Shown piece by piece: positions 60,278 through 64,000 of a stretch of DNA of 64,000 nucleotides (position 1 is the stretch's first letter; each line of letters starts with the position of its first letter). Both the position numbers and the translations under genes were made by a program. The notes under the pieces were generated by a model. It saw nothing but the letters and a program-made list of their open reading frames with translations. It ran no database searches and was not told the DNA's origin. Origin of the DNA: JBEVJC01 sp040510375 (GTDB lineage: Bacteria > Bacteroidota > Bacteroidia > Chitinophagales > Chitinophagaceae); the NCBI GenBank assembly GCA_040510375.1, contig JBEVJC010000014.1:1-64000 (forward strand). Direction: 5' to 3'.

Positions 60278-61498
60278 TTACTCCCCTAGCTGATATTCAA
60301 GTTCAGCCATCCACTTTGCAAGCCCGCCGTCAGCATCCGTATAATCATGTTTGATACGTACAAACCCGTCATCATTACTCTGCAGGTAAGAGGTTTTACC
60401 TGTTAGTTTCATTTGTAGGATTAATCCGTCAATCTGTTTCAGTCTGATGGGAAGCTCTAATGGCTCTTCCCCAACCCGCCACATGTAAGTTGCTTCCGAA
60501 GTATTTAGCGTTTCCCATATCACGTGTAATTTCGACTTTCCTTGAAGCAGGAATAAAAAGGAGAAGGGACGCAAGACGAATCGCAACCGTTGTTTATCAA
60601 AAAGTTGCCTGCTTGACAAATAACGCAGATGTCGATAGTGCTTGGAATCTGAAAGTTGGATGAGTTTTTCAAGCAAATTCCCTTCGTTTTCAAAAAAGGC
60701 TTCAGAAGAAACGGGCAAGTTGGCAACACTGTTGAAAAGCTCATCGGCGTCCACGATTGTGTGAGCTCCATCTTCCTTCGTCGCTTTCTTCAGTATGTCT
60801 TTAGTGAGTGAAAATTGAACGGACTCCACGGTATCAGCAGTAATCATCTCAATCTCTGAGGAAAACCCGATGCTAGAAATTACTTGCGGACCTTCCATTT
60901 CAATTTGGATCGTCCCATTAATTTTTTTAAACCCTAAGGCTTTGCCAAAATAGTTTTTAACAGCATCGAATTCCTCACGGATCACGGAATTGGGAACCGT
61001 TATACGTATAGGCTGATTCAGCCGTTCAATCCGATAGTCAAAGCTAACTTGCCCATTCTCAAATTGAACCTTTTTGAATGGAACACTGAAATGTTGTTTG
61101 ACACTTTCTCTTTGATACTCGTAAACGATGGGCCTGGCTATGTAAACTACTTCTTCAGTTGATTGACCAGGTGAATAATCACGTATCCCTGGCAAGGTTT
61201 GAAGACGAGATCGCGTGTCGACGCTTCTGAACGAAACACTAGTAACCCCACCCAACGCTTCAAAAAATCGTAATTGCCAAGCTCCAAACGGAATCTGACC
61301 CTTTTTATACTCGATGATTTCGCAGAAAATCCGTTCCTCTTCCTCAATGTTCTTAATTATCCTAACCCGCCATGACGCATCGGGTGATTCCTTACCAGGA
61401 ATTTTTTCAAAGCCAGCCTGTTCGAGCGTTATCCATTTATCCGGACTCAGGTACACTCCGTCCGGCCGGAACTGGATGATCAGTTCGTGTTGTTCCAT
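60278..61498 (-). CDS. Conserved-looking hypothetical protein
   Basis: Starting at 61498 (406 residues), a Met next to the first confident domain; the longer frame adds 16 hydrophobic residues that I think are not part of the protein. It is soluble and beta-rich, with a central Ala-Asp-Glu-Leu-Phe-Asn helix and near residue 330 a Leu-His-Val-Ile-Trp-Glu-Thr-Leu-Asn-Thr-Ser-Glu-Ala-Thr-Tyr-Met-Trp segment. I do not recognise the family. The context (HEPN-like and GIY-YIG neighbours) hints at defence. Confidence 0.6.
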   Translation of the reverse strand: MEQHELIIQFRPDGVYLSPDKWITLEQAGFEKIPGKESPDASWRVRIIKNIEEEERIFCEIIEYKKGQIPFGAWQLRFFEALGGVTSVSFRSVDTRSRLQTLPGIRDYSPGQSTEEVVYIARPIVYEYQRESVKQHFSVPFKKVQFENGQVSFDYRIERLNQPIRITVPNSVIREEFDAVKNYFGKALGFKKINGTIQIEMEGPQVISSIGFSSEIEMITADTVESVQFSLTKDILKKATKEDGAHTIVDADELFNSVANLPVSSEAFFENEGNLLEKLIQLSDSKHYRHLRYLSSRQLFDKQRLRFVLRPFSFLFLLQGKSKLHVIWETLNTSEATYMWRVGEEPLELPIRLKQIDGLILQMKLTGKTSYLQSNDDGFVRIKHDYTDADGGLAKWMAELEYQLGE

Positions 61499-62223
61499 GT
61501 TAGTTTCGCTTATCCCTAAATATAAAAAATATATCGTCATCAACAACTAATGGCAATGTCGCCTGGCGCGGCACGGGTGGGTGAGCTAACAGGCTCTTTC
61601 CCTCGCTTGAAGTTTGGGATAAAAAAGGTAAAAATCGCTGGACGGTAAAGATTCCTTGCTGATGTAGATGCTAGCATTGGCACATTGTAGTTAATACAGG
61701 ATTCACAACTTGGGCGAAAATTTCGTAACCCATGATCCGACAACACGAAGCAACTCGAATAGCATAGCCCGTACGGGAAATGGTTGCTGATTGGGGTCTG
61801 GAAGGTGCAATTGAAGTCACAAAGGCTGAAAAAGCTGGATCGGAGAAAAACTAGATCTAGCCAACAAAAGTCAAACTCGAGTCATGATCGAGATAATTTT
61901 GTTCGTTTTATTGTAATCACAGATCTTCCTTTATCGTACTCAGCCAAAACCCAAAAACCTGGCAGACAACCTGCCGTTTGAACAGACCAGTACCGCAAGA
62001 GTCAATATTCAGGGTGCTAAAACCCTTCCATGCATTAGAGTTCCGTTTGTTTCCAGAAGTATATTCTACAATACCCAAGTAGCATGATTGCGGCTGTTCT
62101 TTATTGACGCAGCTTTCCCGTTCTGAACGTGCCTTCAGAGACCGGTTTGTGATCATTGGCATGCACCTCAAAAGGTTCTATTCTATAGATGCGCGAAATA
62201 GTATTGCGACACCGCAAGACCGG
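61499..62223. other. Gene-poor stretch with gene fragments
   Basis: About 725 bp between two minus-strand genes. I see no intact gene. A 24-codon plus frame at 61780-61854 (Met-Val-Ala-Asp-Trp-Gly start) and a minus frame at 61917-62171 are protein-like in parts but short and isolated. It is likely eroded coding sequence, and the promoter of the 60278 gene. Confidence 0.4.
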
Positions 62224-63672
62224 TCATATCAACGTATCGGGAAAAACACTTATTTCATTTTTAGGTTCCAGCGCTTTTTCTAACTGCTCTATCAGCGTAA
62301 GAGTCTCCCTAAATTCACGGGCCTCAGCCAATTTAGTAAATTCAATTGCAGCGTTTTTATGTTCGTTAACGAAGGATTCAATCTCTTCTAGCGTAACGCG
62401 GAAGAATTCCTTTCTATGATTGATTCTATTCAGCCTTCGTTCTTTGAATTTTTGATGCAGTTCGTATTCAAGTTGAGGCGCATTTTCGGAATAAATAATT
62501 GCGTGAATATCAAAGTGGAACGGAACTGAAGCGTCACCCAATTCTCTAACTCGGTCAAGTGGGTCCAACCTTCGCGTCATGCCAATTTTATACACGTCTT
62601 CGCCAAAAGAACCAATGTTTGATATTACATAAATATGTCCAACCTTAGTTTGTTGCGCGAGCGAGATGGCTCTTTGTTTTTTCTCCTGTGCTTGAGCCAA
62701 ATTGGCTTCTAACAACCTAATTTTCTCATTCATTACTTCCAGATCATGCGGATTAACCGCATGAATGTTGAGTTCCTGTTTGGCCTTGTCCAAGGCCTTT
62801 TGATACCTTTTCTCCTCATCTTCTGCATCCCGCTGCGCTTTTTCAAACTCTTTTTGCGCTTTTTCCTCTTCCCGCATTTGTTCCCGTATTAACCGCTGTT
62901 CCTCTTTCGCGTCATACTTCTTTTGCTCGTATTCATAAGTCAAGGCAAGCTCTTTATACTTCAGGTCAAGGTACTCATCCGTGATAGCAATGTTATGTGA
63001 AGCCCCCAGTTTATTTACGTTATCGAAGGTTTGTTTTATCCGCATCTCGGTTTTAGAAACGTTATTCCATTTAACTTTACTCATGAGCGCGTCACACTCA
63101 CCATTAAAAGCATAAAGCATCAACTTGGTGTACCGCTTTGTCATTTTCGCGCCTTCTGTTTTACTTCCGCCCACCTCCCATTGGGTATAACACTTTACAG
63201 CCTGCTCTACTGTTACGAGATTTCGTTGCAACTGATAATTGTATTCCAATTCCAACCGGTATTGTTCCGGCAAATCGAAACTGTACTTTGACTGATAAAG
63301 ACCATACTCCGAAATTTCCAGCGTGTCTTTATAAAGGTCAATTTGGTGTTCGAGTTCCTTAAATATTTTGTGCGCATTACTGTATTTTTCCTTCAACTCG
63401 CGTCTTCTTTCGGAAATTTCTTCGAGTTCCCTTTTTTTGTCTTCTAATGCCTTGTCGATATCAATCACAGCCGCATACCTCCGAACCAACTCAACATGTG
63501 CATTTAATTCCAAGTGCCTCTCTTTTTCGTTTTGGGCGAGCCGGTCGATCAATTCATGAAGTGCCGCTTCGGTGGCTGCGTGTTTATTTTTAAGGCTAAA
63601 CAATTCATTTTGGACTTCTAACAGTTCGCCCTCCTTCAGCCGGAGCAGTTCTTTATTCTTACTTCCGAACAT
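62224..63672 (-). CDS. DUF4041 and GIY-YIG (T5orf172) protein
   Basis: The 482-residue protein has long coiled coils at about 1-115 and 235-335 (Glu/Lys/Gln-rich heptads), a DUF4041 domain between about 120 and 235 (Tyr-Gly-Leu-Tyr-x-x-Lys-Tyr-x-Phe, Leu-x-Leu-Tyr-Ala-Phe-Asn-Gly-Glu-Cys-Asp), and a T5orf172 GIY-YIG nuclease at about 344-440 (Gly-His-Ile-Tyr-Val-Ile-Ser-Asn, Val-Tyr-Lys-Ile-Gly-Met-Thr-Arg-Arg). This architecture occurs in phages and mobile elements. A nuclease that senses or cuts foreign DNA is plausible. It starts 20 bp after a small gene of the same strand, so the two are probably co-transcribed. Confidence 0.88.
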   Translation of the reverse strand: MFGSKNKELLRLKEGELLEVQNELFSLKNKHAATEAALHELIDRLAQNEKERHLELNAHVELVRRYAAVIDIDKALEDKKRELEEISERRRELKEKYSNAHKIFKELEHQIDLYKDTLEISEYGLYQSKYSFDLPEQYRLELEYNYQLQRNLVTVEQAVKCYTQWEVGGSKTEGAKMTKRYTKLMLYAFNGECDALMSKVKWNNVSKTEMRIKQTFDNVNKLGASHNIAITDEYLDLKYKELALTYEYEQKKYDAKEEQRLIREQMREEEKAQKEFEKAQRDAEDEEKRYQKALDKAKQELNIHAVNPHDLEVMNEKIRLLEANLAQAQEKKQRAISLAQQTKVGHIYVISNIGSFGEDVYKIGMTRRLDPLDRVRELGDASVPFHFDIHAIIYSENAPQLEYELHQKFKERRLNRINHRKEFFRVTLEEIESFVNEHKNAAIEFTKLAEAREFRETLTLIEQLEKALEPKNEISVFPDTLI

Positions 63673-63692
63673 AACTTAAATATTAGTAAATG

Positions 63693-63956
63693 CTATTGGA
63701 TTAGGGAATTCGCTTTAATTCGCTCAACCGGTACAAACCCGGTAGTTTTGCCAAACTTCATTCTGTAATGGAAATTCCTCATAGAGTCAGACGGATCAAT
63801 TAATTCAAAGTTAACCGCCTGCAAAACGTCCGGGGAAATGGCAACCGTCAGAATTACCTCGGTCGAGGTTATGCCCGTAGCCGTATTGTGTATTTCCGAG
63901 AGTGCATTCACTACGACCAGATTCAGCGGTAATAGCGCAAACGTCTCTCTTGCCAC
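63693..63956 (-). CDS. Small hypothetical protein upstream of the GIY-YIG gene
   Basis: The 87-residue soluble product begins with a beta-rich half (Leu-Val-Val-Val-Asn-Ala-Leu) and ends in Gly-Phe-Val-Pro-Val-Glu-Arg-Ile. No family was recognised. It lies 20 bp upstream of the DUF4041/GIY-YIG gene and may be a co-expressed regulator or inhibitor. The remaining 44 bp to the window edge show no feature. Confidence 0.5.
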   Translation of the reverse strand: MARETFALLPLNLVVVNALSEIHNTATGITSTEVILTVAISPDVLQAVNFELIDPSDSMRNFHYRMKFGKTTGFVPVERIKANSLIQ

Positions 63957-64000
63957 GCGCAGAACTGAACTACAAACATAATCTTGGTAGAGTTCATTGA

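Noticed and set aside
61917..62171. 84-codon minus-strand frame
   Set aside because: Protein-like in parts, but no homologous motif, no clear ribosome site and isolated; insufficient support.
1..64000. CRISPR array, rRNA or transposase
   Set aside because: No regularly spaced direct repeats, no rRNA-like stretches and no DDE or HUH transposase motif seen on either strand.

Overview
The window comes from a Bacteroidota genome, most like a soil or freshwater Chitinophagaceae/Cytophagia-type organism (the family level is inference). The evidence is two proteins with C-terminal type IX secretion (T9SS) sorting domains, a TANFOR-domain protein, a CTnDOT-type tra operon (TraE-F-G-I-J-K-L-M-N), DUF3606, and AT-rich intergenic regions with few Shine-Dalgarno sequences.

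Region 1 (1-8 kb) is envelope and surface material. It holds small secreted proteins, an amidase_6-like lipoprotein, a NarL/FixJ response regulator divergent from a T9SS-exported protein, and an OmpA/TSP3 protein. A perfect 20-bp dyad lies between the regulator and the T9SS gene.

Region 2 (7.8-29.0 kb, minus strand) is the most striking part: one tight six-gene unit of about 21 kb. In transcription order it encodes an outer-membrane barrel with a periplasmic coiled coil (727 aa), a TANFOR protein (382 aa), a giant PA14-containing protein (2524 aa), a LolA-like periplasmic protein (253 aa), a giant YD-repeat/RHS protein (2887 aa) and a leucine-rich-repeat protein (292 aa). The RHS protein ends in RHS core, Hint autoprocessing domain and a small GIY-YIG-like domain. 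The LRR protein sits 12 bp downstream, where an immunity gene is expected. I read this as a self-contained polymorphic-toxin delivery locus. A divergent S8 protease with a T9SS tail (1750 aa) follows.

Region 3 (34.5-39.7 kb) is a patchwork scar. It has at least four broken gene ends: a beta-barrel C-terminus, an unidentified 85-codon C-terminus, a 46-aa stump resembling a conjugation gene found at 51.5 kb, and a DUF1016/YhcG pseudogene. Two tRNA-like fragments are also present. A large, apparently intact PIN-domain protein (944 aa) lies in the middle.

Region 4 (39.8-58.8 kb) is part of a CTnDOT-like integrative conjugative element. It carries a minus-strand tra operon with three tandem TraI-like paralogues, and a terminator-insulated pair of cargo genes (a lipoprotein with permuted papain-like motifs plus a small polytopic membrane protein). 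Crp/Fnr and AraC regulators, RadC, an XRE repressor divergent from an ECF sigma factor across a large nested palindrome, and DUF932 follow. RadC and DUF932 share a repeated leader element. No relaxase, coupling protein, integrase, TraO, TraP or TraQ is visible.

Region 5 (58.8-64 kb) is accessory. It contains a protein with a HEPN-like motif, an unknown 406-aa protein, a DUF4041/GIY-YIG (T5orf172) protein and a small partner, separated by gene debris. It may be a defence island. No rRNA, intact tRNA, CRISPR array or transposase was recognised.
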